NCBI GenBank assembly: GCA_014549065.1
Contig: JACDOX010000014.1
Coordinates: 8,114,489 to 8,178,488 of the forward strand
DNA length: 64,000 bases
From: Cardinalis cardinalis
Lineage: Eukaryota; Chordata; Aves; Passeriformes; Cardinalidae
Reading direction: 5' to 3'
Part shown: piece by piece, positions 25,501 through 37,607 of the stretch
Numbering within the stretch: position 1 is the first letter of the stretch
Layout: each line of letters starts with the position of its first letter
Program-made: the position numbers and the translations under genes
Notes under the pieces: generated by a model
The model's database searches: none
What the model was told of the DNA's origin: nothing
Seen by the model: the letters and a program-made list of their open reading frames with translations, nothing else

Positions 25501-26401
25501 TGCTGTGAGTGAGTTATCTGACTTTTCATAAGGAAAAGAGAGTGATAATTTGGACTTTTTTTGAGATTGATTTACTTTTCAATGTTAAAGAGCTAAGAGA
25601 TGGCAGTTTTCACCTCTGGATATCTTAGACTGTGACAATATGCAAAGTTCTGTAAGAGTCTTCATGATTGTCTCTAGGCAGTCTGTTGGAGATCAATGAA
25701 ACANTTTTAATTATCTGAGTTATTGAAATAGGAAAGAATTATTTGAAGTAGTGAGATGTCACTTTTGCACATTGTAGGCTTACCTTAGTAAAGCAGAAGT
25801 GAAATACACATTGCCAGAATTTTTAAGAGCTTGGAACTTTTCAGAATCAACCAGGTATTTGTTCTACACATATGGTAGACCTGAGGTGTGTCTGTGTGTC
25901 TGCTTTTGCACTTTTGAAAACATTCCCAGACTTCACAGAGACAATCACCTGGTCTGTAATATTCTCAGCAGAGGGCAGACAGTGGGATCTGATGTTGCAC
26001 AGTCTATTTGCTACGATCTGTTACTGCTGGCAACTGTGTATGTGGGATTTATAGGTTAATGTCCTACTCAGAGCTTTGGGAATTCAATCTTCTCATGCCT
26101 TTTTTAATAAGCTGTCTTTTGCTGAAAAAATTTATAACAGTATAGTTTCTTATTGTTGGTATATTGAAGAGCACTCAGACTTTTGAAAAGGACCCACATA
26201 ATTTATTAAGTGATGNAGAAGAGAGTGCATGGAGAGCTGGGGTGGAAACTGAGGCTAAAATTATACCACATTTGAATTTTTAATTTTTTTTTTTCTGTGA
26301 GGCTTCTTGTGCCCTTTGCTGAAACTTTTCCTGCTGGACGCTTAAATGGAAGTGTTCTGGCCTAAATGGACCTTGTGTCTAAGTGAGTCTGGCAATTCCT
26401 A

Positions 26402-26430
26402 TATTAAACCATTTCTAGAATGGTTTAATA
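26402..26430. repeat. perfect inverted repeat, 12-bp stem, 5-base loop
   Basis: TATTAAACCATT (26402-26413) and AATGGTTTAATA (26419-26430) are exact reverse complements separated by TCTAG. Transcribed in either direction this would fold into a small hairpin. The stem is too short for a microRNA precursor, and there is no transposon-like target duplication that I can see. Confidence 0.95.
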
Positions 26431-28404
26431 CAAATAAAAGGAGCTGACAGTTTATAGCATTCTATTTAACTTATATGCATTTCTTCCCATAATTCTTTAC
26501 ATGTGTGGAAATGAGGATATAGGTATTAATGGAGTTCATAGTTTATTTCATTCTGATCCTTTAATATATTGGAAAGACAAGTTACTGAGTCACTGTTATA
26601 ATATTTCTTTTTCCTTAGGCTGCTGATAATTTCTGGATCATGTTAGTTTTGGAAATTTCTATTCTTCAATTTATTCTCACAATATGAGAATTTTTCTCAT
26701 GTTCCAAATTTCGATCTCAGGCCATCTTGTTTCCTTAAAGTGTTGCCTTGCATCAATTTGTTCCTCAGAATGATGGGAGATGTTGAAGTTCTCCTTGTGG
26801 AGCATCTTCCCATTGTCCTGGTGTGTCTGTATTCTTGCACCACCACACTGGAATATAAGAAATGGTAGAACCATAACTGAAATACACAAAGTAATGTGCT
26901 GAGGAAAGAATTTTGGCCCCTTTTTTAGAGGTTTGGGATTCTAGCCAGCCATGCCACTAGCAGTAGAATTAGGTAGGATCATAAGATATNATAACACCGG
27001 ATTTTTCAGTTGACTGGATGCAGCTCATGTTGGCACTTCATTTCAAAACTGTTTGATTAATCTGTTTTCTTTTATTAGTTATATTGCAACAAAGAATACT
27101 GAATATTCATCACAGAGCAACTGGAGGCTTGGACAGAGGGTCAGGAAGAACAGATGTGGCTTTGTAGATGCAGGTTAGAAGTTCATCCAAGTGGGAGGGA
27201 AAATAGCTCTGTGTCTCAATAGGATGTTGGAAAATAGGAAAGAGGCAGCAAGCCATACATATCTCCAGAAGGACTTGCATCTATAGATGCAGCTCCCTCA
27301 GAAGGGTGGCTTTTTTGCTATTCTGAATCTCCAAAAGGCACAGAAAGCATTAATCTGAAACATGAAACCAGGCCCAAGGTCCTAAGCCACACTGAAATAG
27401 CAGTGTTGTTTCTTTTTCCAGATGAGTAATTACTGTTTGGAGCCAGGGAGGAGGAGCTTGGAATATCNCTTGAAATTACTTCCCCACACACACACCTCCA
27501 CATTTTTAAAAAGACTTTCCATGCAATGAAGTCAGTGCTTAATTCTTAGGAGCACAGAAATGGTGATTAGTACACAGTGCAGGAGGAGTACCTCTTGAGA
27601 ACTGCTGGGGAACTGTTTAAAAAAAAAAAGTAGAAGGAAAAGGGGAAAGGTCAGTTGAGATTCCAGGTTGTTAAATCATGGAGACAGATTCAAGGTCCAT
27701 TCCAGCCATTCTGTATCACCACAATGGCAGAAAAATGTCCCATTCACTCTGGCCCAGATACCCAGGCTGTTGCTCTTCTATTTCTATTNTTAGGATGGTC
27801 CATGTTAAAAGTGATATGAACTATCCAAGTTTCCTAGTAGAAACATAAAATTTCATTATATCTGCCACAAAATTGAGCAGTATTTAGGACACACAGCTGA
27901 GAAACCCATCTTCATAAGCTTGTGCTTCTGCCTTTCTGTTCTTGCCCACCTTCTTTCCACAAGAGTAAAAAAAAAAAGCTTTCCTTTTCCTTCAGCTTCT
28001 CCCATGTTTATTCTGCTGTTCTTGTTAGCATCACTCTTTTGCCTGACTGCCTATATTCCTGTTTTCATTCCTNCTTAATATTGAGCTTGGCTGTTTATGG
28101 GATCAGTGTCCCTGTCTATTACCATGATGTGAAAATGCTATCTCCAAAATTTATCAAAGTACCTAGTAAATGTCATGGTACATTGCCATACTCATTAGAA
28201 AAGTTTAAGTGCTTGGGTTAGAGTTCTTTGCAGGGCTGTAAACTTGTTTGGGTTTTATTGGAGATGAGATCCATGATGGGGAGGAAGGTTTTGATGCATT
28301 GATTTCATTGGCCCAGAGGATAAAGCAGCTGCAGAGGCTTGTTGATCAGAATTAATTTTAGTTTCTGGAGTTCAGTCCATCAACTGCTTTAAAAATTAGG
28401 AGCA

Positions 28405-28440
28405 AGTTTTCAAACCAGTTTCAGTTTTCAAACCGGTTTC
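28405..28440. repeat. tandem duplication, 18-bp unit x 2
   Basis: AGTTTTCAAACCAGTTTC (28405-28422) is followed directly by a copy with one A-to-G change that creates CCGG (28423-28440). Local replication-slippage duplication in noncoding DNA. Confidence 0.95.
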
Positions 28441-31400
28441 CACAGCTGTTGGAAGGACATCTTGACACAGGTATCTGAGTTCATGAGAAAGAGGACAGAG
28501 GAAGTGTGTCAGTGCTTAAAAGTTGTATTTGTTTTGCTACAGCAAATGGAGCTGCCTGATTTTTGATCTGACCAAGGTATGGGTTGATCTTCACTAAGTA
28601 GTAAGGAACAAGTTTTCCAGCAGACCAAAGGAGGGAAGAGATGTTTCTAGCCATCCACACCTATGAGGGCATCACTCAGTACCCTGTTTTACCATNTGGC
28701 TGTGATAGCTCTTAAAGTTTCAGGAGTATTTTCAGGCCCTTAAAGTATTTTTCCCAGTCTGAACNCTGACTCACTCTTCTTGGAGTTTAGCATGAGCCAG
28801 TCATCCATACTTTACCAAAGAGCTGAATTCCTGTTGGTGTTTTGTCTTTTCAATAATATTAATAGCTGTAACAGTTGAGAATGAGTGTCCTTGCAATGTT
28901 ATCAGCTATGCCTCTGTCACCTTGGAGTACCCACCAGAGATTAACAAAAAGGGTGTGTGTGACCTGCAGGTGAAGGGCTGGGCAGAAGATACAATTACAC
29001 ACCATTCTGAGCTGTGCTTCAAACAAGACATTGCAGGTGCCAGGAGCAGGGTCACCTTTTCCTTAATCCAGCATTTTCATGGCTTATTGCACTCCTACAT
29101 ATGGCTCTACATGGGAGTATCAGGGGTTTTTCTACATTAGTGATGGCCAGAGTGGCAATAAAGACAGTCTCCATTCTGTGTCCTGATGTGAACCCTGACT
29201 GTGAGGCCTCCAGAAAGCTGGCACTTGTATGCTGCTGGCATTTTCTGATTACTGTGTTTTTAATCATTTTGCCCAGAAATGAGATGGCAATTGCAGACAT
29301 CTACAGGGATAATGTTTCCTTCCTGAGGAGTGGAAAAACTACTTACTTTTCGAAGAGCTTGGTAGGTGAATCTCTCTGACTGAGGCACTGACTATTTCCA
29401 TCTTTGGCAGACAAACTTCTTCTGCATTGTTACCAATACAGAAAGCCACAAAACTGATTCTTTTTTTTTTTTTTTTATGGTTCTATTTTTTAGCACTTTT
29501 CTTAAGCTTTGCCATGCAGATATGGGATGGGATGAAATAGATAATGGTATCTGTTGAAAGATGAAGCATTTATTCTCTGTGTGGATTTACTTGATCTTAC
29601 CAGTCCTGTGTCTTGATGATTCTTCACAGGTTCCAGGGCTTCAATCTAACACTGTAATTAAACTGCCTGGCTTGATGAGCTGTTTTCTGTAGTGAACTTC
29701 CTATGCTGGTTTTACTGTGCAACACTTTAAAAAGAATGATTTCTGTCTCTCTGATTCATTGGTCTTGAGCCACCTCTGAACTAGGTGAATTACCTATCAG
29801 TGTATGCAGGTTGGAATTCATGTGTTGATGACAATTGACATCAAGTCATTGGGCTGCTGGTTAAGGCATTATTCATACTCTGTTTGTGAGTGAACTTTCC
29901 AGTGACGAGATTCTTTTCTGAAGCAGACCTGTTTGGTGAGAAAACTCCAAAGCACTGAGAAAGCAGTAGTGAAACTTTGGCTTAGTAGCATCCTAATCAA
30001 ACCAGAAAAGTGGTATGTTGNTTTCACTCCCATCAGCAACTCCAAAGTGTTCTGTCCTATGCATAAGATCTGAAGGGCACGTACCTTGTTCAGCCAGAGT
30101 GCTTTCTCTGTTTGACCATTTTCAGTGAAAACCTTACAGAAACTACTTTCTTATTGGTCTCTGGTCCATTAGAGGATTCTGGTTTTAAATAGCTACACAG
30201 TCACNCTCTCTTTGTTCATTCTGTGATTTGTTCTCAGAGTTGTGTAGACTCAAAAATTATCAGAAATTGTCCTGGACAAGGATGTCTAGTCCTTACTCAC
30301 CACTCAAGCTCCCAACATATCTAAGACAACTATTAGTGTAATAATAAGGAATTAGTTCTTGTGCTTCATATACTACAATTTAGCTTTAGGGTTGGGGCAA
30401 TTGGTTGCTTCATTTTTTGAGTGGGGTTNTTTTTTGTTTTGTTTTTTGTTTTAAATGAGAACTCTGACTGTATTTCTGGAATATCTGAAACTCATTTCTC
30501 TTTGTTGTCATTCGTAATCAATTCCAGAGCTACCAAATATTTCATTAAATGGTAGTTGCAGATTTTTTCCTACATCAACAACTGGGACTAAGAAATAAAT
30601 TCACATAATAGGGCCAGAATCTCAAGACACGTGTGACACTTTATTAAGCCTGTGTATATCATAGTTTATAGCCTCAGAAAGTTCTTGTTCTTTTCTCTGA
30701 TTATATTCTCAACTACTGTTCCATTCCAGTGTAGCCAAAGGCATGTCATTCTTGTTCTAATTCCTATGAACAAAGCACACATCTTTTAGTTTTCATTCTT
30801 GGCCTCATTATTAATGATAATGCAAAATTACAAAACAAATGTAAACAGCGAAGAACCTCTAGTGATTGTCAAGTTCCACTTGAGGATACACATTTCAGGA
30901 GCCCCATATATTCTGCTTATCTGACAGCCAACCAGTTCTTTCATGATTCATTTCAAACTTCTGGAAAAGGTAATGAGAAGCATTTCCCAAATGAAGTGAG
31001 AAAAATAATGTTTTACCCACCAAAAATCTCCAAACACTTGTTACTCAGTACCCACATGTAGAGGAACATGGCTATGCATCTGTCTCTAAAACATGTGTGC
31101 CTGAGAACGGAACCCAGTGGTATTCTGGGCCAGCAAAGGCTGCTTAAGACTCTATAGGTGCACTCTTTGGACCATTCCAGAAGTCCAAGACACACTGGTT
31201 CTGAAGCCTACAACCTTTCTTCCTTTTCCTTATTCCATCTTTTCTTTTGTGTATGTAAACACAAAATGCTGTTAAGTACTGCTTCCAGACACAGCTTTTA
31301 GGTGAATGAAAGAATGCCCAGTACAACCTAGTCTGCTTATCTCCAGTGTGAGCTTATAGGTGTGGGGAAAATATATAAATGGAAAATGCCATCCAGACTA

Positions 31401-33940
31401 TTATACTCTATTTTTATTGTATTTTGAAATGTTTACATATGAGCCTTTAAACATAATTATTGTGAGTAATGGAGCCAGAGAGTTGTTTCTTCTTATGGCA
31501 TTAATTCTCATTGTCACTACTGTACATATTATCTTCTAAAACTGGACTTAATCTGTGGTTTGGATTTGTGGGAGCTGCTTTTTTTGGCCTTGTTATGTAA
31601 CCACACTTACAACTGTGCCAAACAGCTTGCTTGTTTCAATAGGATGCTAATTTGTTAAAGCAGGAGGGAGGAGAGAGTCGCTGAAGTGCCACGTCTGCTA
31701 GGTTTTGCAAATATGGTACCTCATACCCACAAAGCATTTGCAAACATATAGTCAGCAGTGTAGGTGGAAGCTGTGTAGCATACTGTAGGAATTACCTCTT
31801 TTCAAAGTCTCAGAAATCTTGTGGGCTCAAAATATTCATCAGCATACTGATGTTTAATAAGTTGCCATCTGTCAGCTGAAATGTGATAAATCCAGTGTGA
31901 ATGCTTCGAGCCCACAGAAAATCTAAGGCAATTTGGTGTAGCTTTGCCTGCAGGGAAAGATGGCTAAACTAAGCTGCACTATCCTGCATTTGGCCAAACT
32001 AAAAGTGTGCAGCCAGGTATTTCCAGGGCCTAGCTGATTTACAATAACTTGACCCATGATTGAGAGTCCTTCTGCACCTCCATTTGCAGCCAGATGATAC
32101 TCAGAAACTGAGATCTGGAGGGATGGCTAAATTTAGCTATTTTTAAATTTAATTCAACTACTCTGGCACCAGAAAGCCTTCCAGAATTTGCTCTGGCCAG
32201 GATGCATGGAAAGTACGTGCTCTGACAATGTAACACTGATTATTTTATGGATTTCTACAGTTCAGTATTATGAGCATCCAGGAGCTAACCCCCTCTCCCT
32301 GCCCCTGCCAAAATCTTTCAAGCGATTTTGTGGAGAAAGGTTTCAGAGAAAAACTCAAGAAAAAGGAGCCATGTGCTTGGGTTTTGCTACCTATCACTGA
32401 CTATTGAAAAATTGCAGGGGGATTTGTGGGTTACAAGTGTACAATTCATACTACACAGTGTGTTACTAAGTACAGCACTGTCTTGCAGGAAGTAAGGTTT
32501 GAATGTCACTCTTGGGCTTTGAATGCATTGTAGTGGGAAATGAACAGGAATTACCATTTCATCACGCATCAACTGACAGTTTGCTTTGAAAATCCAACTT
32601 CTACTTGACTGCCATATTCTTAAGGCCGGAAGAGACATTATAATCTCCTTTGCTTGTCCTTCCATGTGACACAGCTTGCAAAAATCTACATTAACAGTTC
32701 CCAACTGAACCAAGCCTAGAACTCAACAGGCTCAACACTGCAAGTATTTAAATGTCCATTTTTAAAAGGAGTTAGCTGGAAACCTCAAACTGCAACACAT
32801 TCTATCTTTAGAGGAAAATNAATTTGATTTAGATATGAACTTTGTGCCTTGGCCTTGACTCAGGTTTTTTCTAAGTAAAATTAGTATCTGGCAAACATAC
32901 TCCAACCCCCTTGCTTATTGGGTAATATAGTTCACTGGTCATTTAAAGAAGCGTAAAAAGATATACCTGGGAGACTGCATTCCTTTGGAAGGATGCAGAG
33001 TACTTCAAATGCACAATAGCCCACACTTGGGTATGAAGCGCAGAAAAAAGCAACTGATTACAAAAATTCCTGATCAAAATCAAGATGCAAATAGTCCTCA
33101 TCTAGTCAATCTGCACCGAAGTAATGACCCATTTGGAAAAAAAAAGGAAAAAGTTTGGATTTCACTTCTTTTTTTTTTTATTTAATGACCAAGTGTAGAC
33201 ACTAAAGAAGGGAATTCACTGTTTTTACGAGCTGATTCCCTTTCCTTCCTCCTTGGCTCATGTGTCTCTCTGGTGACTAATGGGGAGGTTGCTTCTCTGG
33301 AACACAAGGGGAAAGTTTCAGTAAATTGCAAAAGCATGTTTGTTACTTGGAAGTCTTTTGGCACATTTTTGAGCAAAGTTCATGGAAACCATAAAAGTAT
33401 TCTGAAGAAAGACTTAGAGGCCACATTATCAAAAAATGCACCTACGCAGAGGGACCTGCTTGTGAAAAGTTCATTGCAGTGGTCAGATCAAGAATCTGAG
33501 CTGTTGTGCAGTCAAACAGGTGTGCATAAAATACACAACTGCATCTGCAGATGAGGCAGTTTCTCTGTCATGGAAATACACATCTCTCAGATTTGCAGAG
33601 TTGTCTATGTTTTATAAGGGTGAATTAAGTTCCTAATTTTGTCTGACAATTAAACTCTTTCCTTACCTATTTCCTTGACCCTTCTGTTTTCCATGTGCTG
33701 AAGATAAAATTTTCCCCTACAGAACAATCTAAAGCTTCTAAAATGCACTGGCCACAGAGAAAACACTATATGAAACAAAATTACTAATAAGGTTATATTG
33801 GAGACTGACTTGTTCTTACAGTAATTTGATCTCAGTAAGCCTTCTAAGTCTTCCTACCAGTAACTTGAGATTTATTTTCTTATGTGAGGAAAACCATCAG
33901 AATCTATGGAATTGTAGGGAAAATAAATAGATCTGCAAGT

Positions 33941-34033
33941 AGAGGAGGAGGAGGAGGAGGAGGAGGAGGAGGAGGAGGAGGAGAAAGAGAAAGAGAAGGA
34001 GAAGGAGAAGGAGAAGGAGAAGGAGAAGGAGAA
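33941..34033 (+). repeat. polypurine microsatellite, (AGG)n then (GAGAAG)n
   Basis: Ninety-three bases of pure A/G on the plus strand. About 14 AGG units (to about 33982) grade into GAGAAA and then into a regular six-base GAGAAG repeat that runs straight into the N gap. Mirror-symmetric polypurine tracts of this kind can form triplex (H-DNA) structures and stall polymerases. The true length is unknown because the assembly breaks inside the repeat. Confidence 0.95.
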
Positions 34034-34577
34034 NNNNNNNNNNNNNNNNNNNNNNNNNNNNNNNNNNNNNNNNNNNNNNNNNNNNNNNNNNNNNNNNNNN
34101 NNNNNNNNNNNNNNNNNNNNNNNNNNNNNNNNNNNNNNNNNNNNNNNNNNNNNNNNNNNNNNNNNNNNNNNNNNNNNNNNNNNNNNNNNNNNNNNNNNNN
34201 NNNNNNNNNNNNNNNNNNNNNNNNNNNNNNNNNNNNNNNNNNNNNNNNNNNNNNNNNNNNNNNNNNNNNNNNNNNNNNNNNNNNNNNNNNNNNNNNNNNN
34301 NNNNNNNNNNNNNNNNNNNNNNNNNNNNNNNNNNNNNNNNNNNNNNNNNNNNNNNNNNNNNNNNNNNNNNNNNNNNNNNNNNNNNNNNNNNNNNNNNNNN
34401 NNNNNNNNNNNNNNNNNNNNNNNNNNNNNNNNNNNNNNNNNNNNNNNNNNNNNNNNNNNNNNNNNNNNNNNNNNNNNNNNNNNNNNNNNNNNNNNNNNNN
34501 NNNNNNNNNNNNNNNNNNNNNNNNNNNNNNNNNNNNNNNNNNNNNNNNNNNNNNNNNNNNNNNNNNNNNNNNNNNNN
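34034..34577. other. assembly gap (544 N)
   Basis: A continuous run of N begins inside a GAGAAG repeat and ends in ordinary unique sequence (CTACCAATATC). The gap is probably caused by the repeat itself, perhaps with a longer array behind it. Whether 544 is a measured or estimated size cannot be told. Any open frame reported through it is meaningless. Confidence 0.98.
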
Positions 34578-36700
34578 CTACCAATATCTTTCCAACTCAA
34601 CCTGGAGCAAACAACTCTAATAGGAAAAGGAAGCTTCATTTTCCATAGTCCCTTAGGTCTTGGCTTCCCCAATAAGGAAGTCATATTAACATCTTCTCTG
34701 ATGATGACTTAGGTGATGCAAATAGGCCTTTACTGAGAATGGAACTGAAACTACATCTTCATTTCATACAACCCATAAAAACATTATTTAGGTCATCATT
34801 GGCAAGGTTTGAATTGGAGGCCAACATAATTTTCCTGAGCTCCTTGTAGTTCTTTGAACTTGCACTTTCTTACCAGTCCNGTACCCATCTTGGAGCAATC
34901 TGCAGTGTGTCCAACAGGAATGTGTTTGCATGTTTGCAACTGGCTTTAAAATACCTTGCTGATATGGCTCTTGGCAGCAGCTTGCTCTACCTTCCTTTGT
35001 CCTTTTCTTGCATATTCACATAACCTGAAACATGCTGGGCGGTTTTCAGTTTCATTTGTGATTTACCTAAAATTCCTTCCTTTGGTTGTTACAAGTCATG
35101 TCAGATATATCAACGTGGAGTTTCTCTTCTGCAAAAGGTGAGCACACACACACACACACAGAGACAGAGAGAAGCTGATGAAAATCAATAGGTGTGACTT
35201 AAATACTGGGAGTGTATAAAACATAAACCACAATTCATCACTCAAAATGTATTAGCAAATGAGAGCCANGGGGAGAGCTGACATAAGCAATCTGCCCGAC
35301 ATACAAAGCATTAATTTTCTGGAAATGCCCCATATGTGCTGACTATAACTACCTAACCCTAAAAACATTCACAGACAAGATTTTAAACAACTATTCATAA
35401 GCGTAACAGCTCTGACACTGGGTGTTGTCTGAGAATTAATGACTGCCCACAATTAATGGCATTCAACTGTGTTTGAGCCATTAGCTCCTCTCAGTCAGTC
35501 ATTAGTCCCTACACACAGCTCTCATACTCCAGTTGTCCATTCAGCGTTGGACCAGATGAAAATACATTGTCTCCAAACACTGAAAAAGCTTGTAGCAATG
35601 TAAACTTTCAGCAATTCTATTGCTTGNTTGACAAGGTTTGCACTAGGGAAATTTCTATGTTGAGTTTGGTCCTATATTATATCTTTTTCATTTCTTTTGA
35701 TTCCCACAATTAATCACTGCACAGCACCATAGGGAAAGAAGACTTCCATATGCTGTAGTAATGAGAAGCCTCCAAGAAATGTGACTAATAGAGGAAATGT
35801 GCAGCTTAAGCTGTGAATTAATAATTTATGTGAATTGCAAACAAGAGTTTGCATATGGTGCAAGTATGATTACAGATGAAGCTGTTCATGCAAATAAAAG
35901 GATCTGAGAATTAGTTGCACAGNTCAGGACCCAACTCCCTTTAAAACCAGCTCATAATAACTCTTATGACTTGGAAAATGCAGGGCTTGGTTACNCAGAA
36001 TATAAAATCTGGGGCTGTGACTTTGGCTGTAGAGTGTGATTCTGGTCTGAAGAGAGACATCTCCAAAAATATGGCGTGCTCATTTTATGAAATCTTCCTA
36101 ATCCTGTACTCAGAATCATACCTGCTAACCTTGGAGACACAAATCCTGTGCTGAAAAGCAACAGTAAGTAATGCAAGAAGTGGCACTGGGGCTAGGAGTG
36201 AGAGCGAACCCACACAGTTCCTTCCTTTGGGACAGAAATGAGTTNAAAGCTGGGATTTCCCTGTCATGGAAAATATTGTCACTCTGCAAATTGCGCTCCT
36301 TCAGAAAGAAAACATTTTGAAACTTCCTGTAGAATGGAAATTCTGTTGAAATATTCTGTAAAAAATGTGTCACAGTACAAACAGAAGGCTTCCCAATCTG
36401 TAAAGAGTTTCTCCCTTGATTTAGACACAGCTGTCCACTTATAAAACATGAGAATCAACTCATAGAATATTGACAGCATTGTACATTACACATCCTTTTA
36501 GAGAGCATTTCTAAACTACTGCATGAAATGTCAATAACAATATGTTTAAACCACTAAAAATAAATTACTTTTCATAACAGATTTCATTTTCAAATGTTTG
36601 TAGATTGTCTGGATTTGGTTTCAGGGCAATTTGAAGTCTTGTCAAAATTTTGGCTTCAGATTAAAAAGAAATTCTTTTTTAATCTCCTAAAGAGCAGTGC
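34578..36700. other. noncoding sequence with homeodomain-core-rich stretch
   Basis: No gene is recognised. A (CA)9 microsatellite sits at 35143-35160, just after a splice-donor-like GTGAGC at 35138. Between about 35300 and 35830 there are many TAAT/ATTA cores, and the 12-mer CCCACAATTAAT occurs at both 35446-35457 and 35703-35714. This kind of cluster is typical of developmental enhancers but also arises in AT-rich DNA, so I do not annotate it as functional. Confidence 0.55.
35143..35160. repeat. (CA)9 microsatellite
   Basis: Nine CA units followed by GAGACAGAGAGA. Likely polymorphic. Confidence 0.95.
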
Positions 36701-36716
36701 TTAGAAAAGATAAAGG

Positions 36717-37097
36717 CGTGTCAGTCCTGTGCAGAGCTGCGGCGCTGGTGCCTCACGCAGACCAGCGCGCCCACACTGCCCAACACAGCGCCGTGGATCT
36801 GCTTTGAATTGGCTCCTGTCGGGCCGTCCGTCAGAATGGTGTCTGTAAGTCTGAGAATGTAAAGCTACTTGCTTTGTGGCCAACCTCTAACTACTAATGA
36901 GGGTTAGGGAGAAAGTTTCCCTCGAGGCGGTTCATGGCCTAACTGCTTGCACAGATTTGCTAAAGCCCTTCTCAGACGGAGCTGGCACTGAGGCCTGCCA
37001 GGGCCGAGGGTTCGGCCCACAGGGAGAGCAGCAGCTCCTCCCTGCCACAGCCACGGCTGCCGGTGCTCCAGGGCCACACTCCTGTCACTGCTGGGGC
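36717..37097 (+). promoter_or_regulatory. CpG cluster, candidate small promoter / first exon
   Basis: This is the only CpG-dense stretch in the window. I count 19 CpGs from 36717 to 37097, 11 of them between 36717 and 36830, against about three in the preceding 660 bases. GC is also high. The first CpG block ends in a near-ideal splice donor, TCT|GTAAGT at 36844/36845, and a weak TATA-like GATAAAGG lies just before it at about 36708. CpG islands in birds mark transcription starts, so this could be an alternative promoter or the start of a noncoding RNA running rightwards. The plus frame LRRWCLTQTSAPTLPNTAPW stays open through the donor, but I recognise no protein. Alternatives: a decayed GC-rich insertion or an orphan island. 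Confidence 0.4.
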
Positions 37098-37607
37098 GCT
37101 GGGGACACCTTTGTTTGCAGAGGGCTCCAGTCCAGGNGCCAGCACAGGCAAAGCAGAGCCTTGTCAAGGGTGGCAGATGTCTGGTGACAGCAAAAAAGGC
37201 TCTGCAGCTTCCTCAGTCTCTTGGAGGACTTGCTCCTTGGCCTGTCACTGTGGTCTCTGGCAGGGATGAGCAGGAGGGCAGAGTTGTTGAGCTTAGGGCT
37301 TTTTCCAATGTCAGGATGAGTAATGAGGGCTCTACCCTCAGTCTTTGCCACACCTCTGCCTTTTGCCCTCCTCTCCAATGACAAAGATTATGACCTCTCA
37401 TCCAAAAGGAGGAAAAATTCATTTTTGTGTTCTCTGTTGAGAATCCATGAATCCATTCTGATGCAGTGACCTACCCAGCTAGGACTGTGGGGAAGTGAAT
37501 TTGTGAATAAGGAAAAATAGGGACCTACTTTTTGTGAGATGCAAAATTCTTACACTGAGTGGTTTAACAATAACCATACCTGCCTGGAGATGGGGAATAT
37601 ACTGAAT
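37098..37607. other. noncoding sequence between CpG cluster and CR1
   Basis: The sequence is GC-richer at first, then falls back to AT-rich. Overlapping frames on both strands (37085-37384 minus, 37115-37381 plus) have no recognisable content. Confidence 0.6.

Larger units (their letters stand above)
22500..33940. other. noncoding sequence, no secure gene
   Basis: AT-rich unique DNA. Contents: homopolymer tracts (T10 at 23242, T11 at 26284, A11 at 27619, T16 at 29461, T-rich with Gs at 30428-30452), a perfect inverted repeat at 26402-26430, an 18-bp tandem duplication at 28405-28440, and two TTTGCAAA-YAT motifs at 31704 and 31737. The open segment at 28866-28969 is discussed as a finding. 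No transposon family or RNA gene is recognised across this 11 kb. Confidence 0.6.

Noticed and set aside
33872..34684. Open frames of 226-270 codons spanning the gap on both strands
   Set aside because: Almost all codons are N; the readable parts are poly-Gly/Arg/Glu or poly-Ser/Phe from the GGA repeat. They are artefacts.
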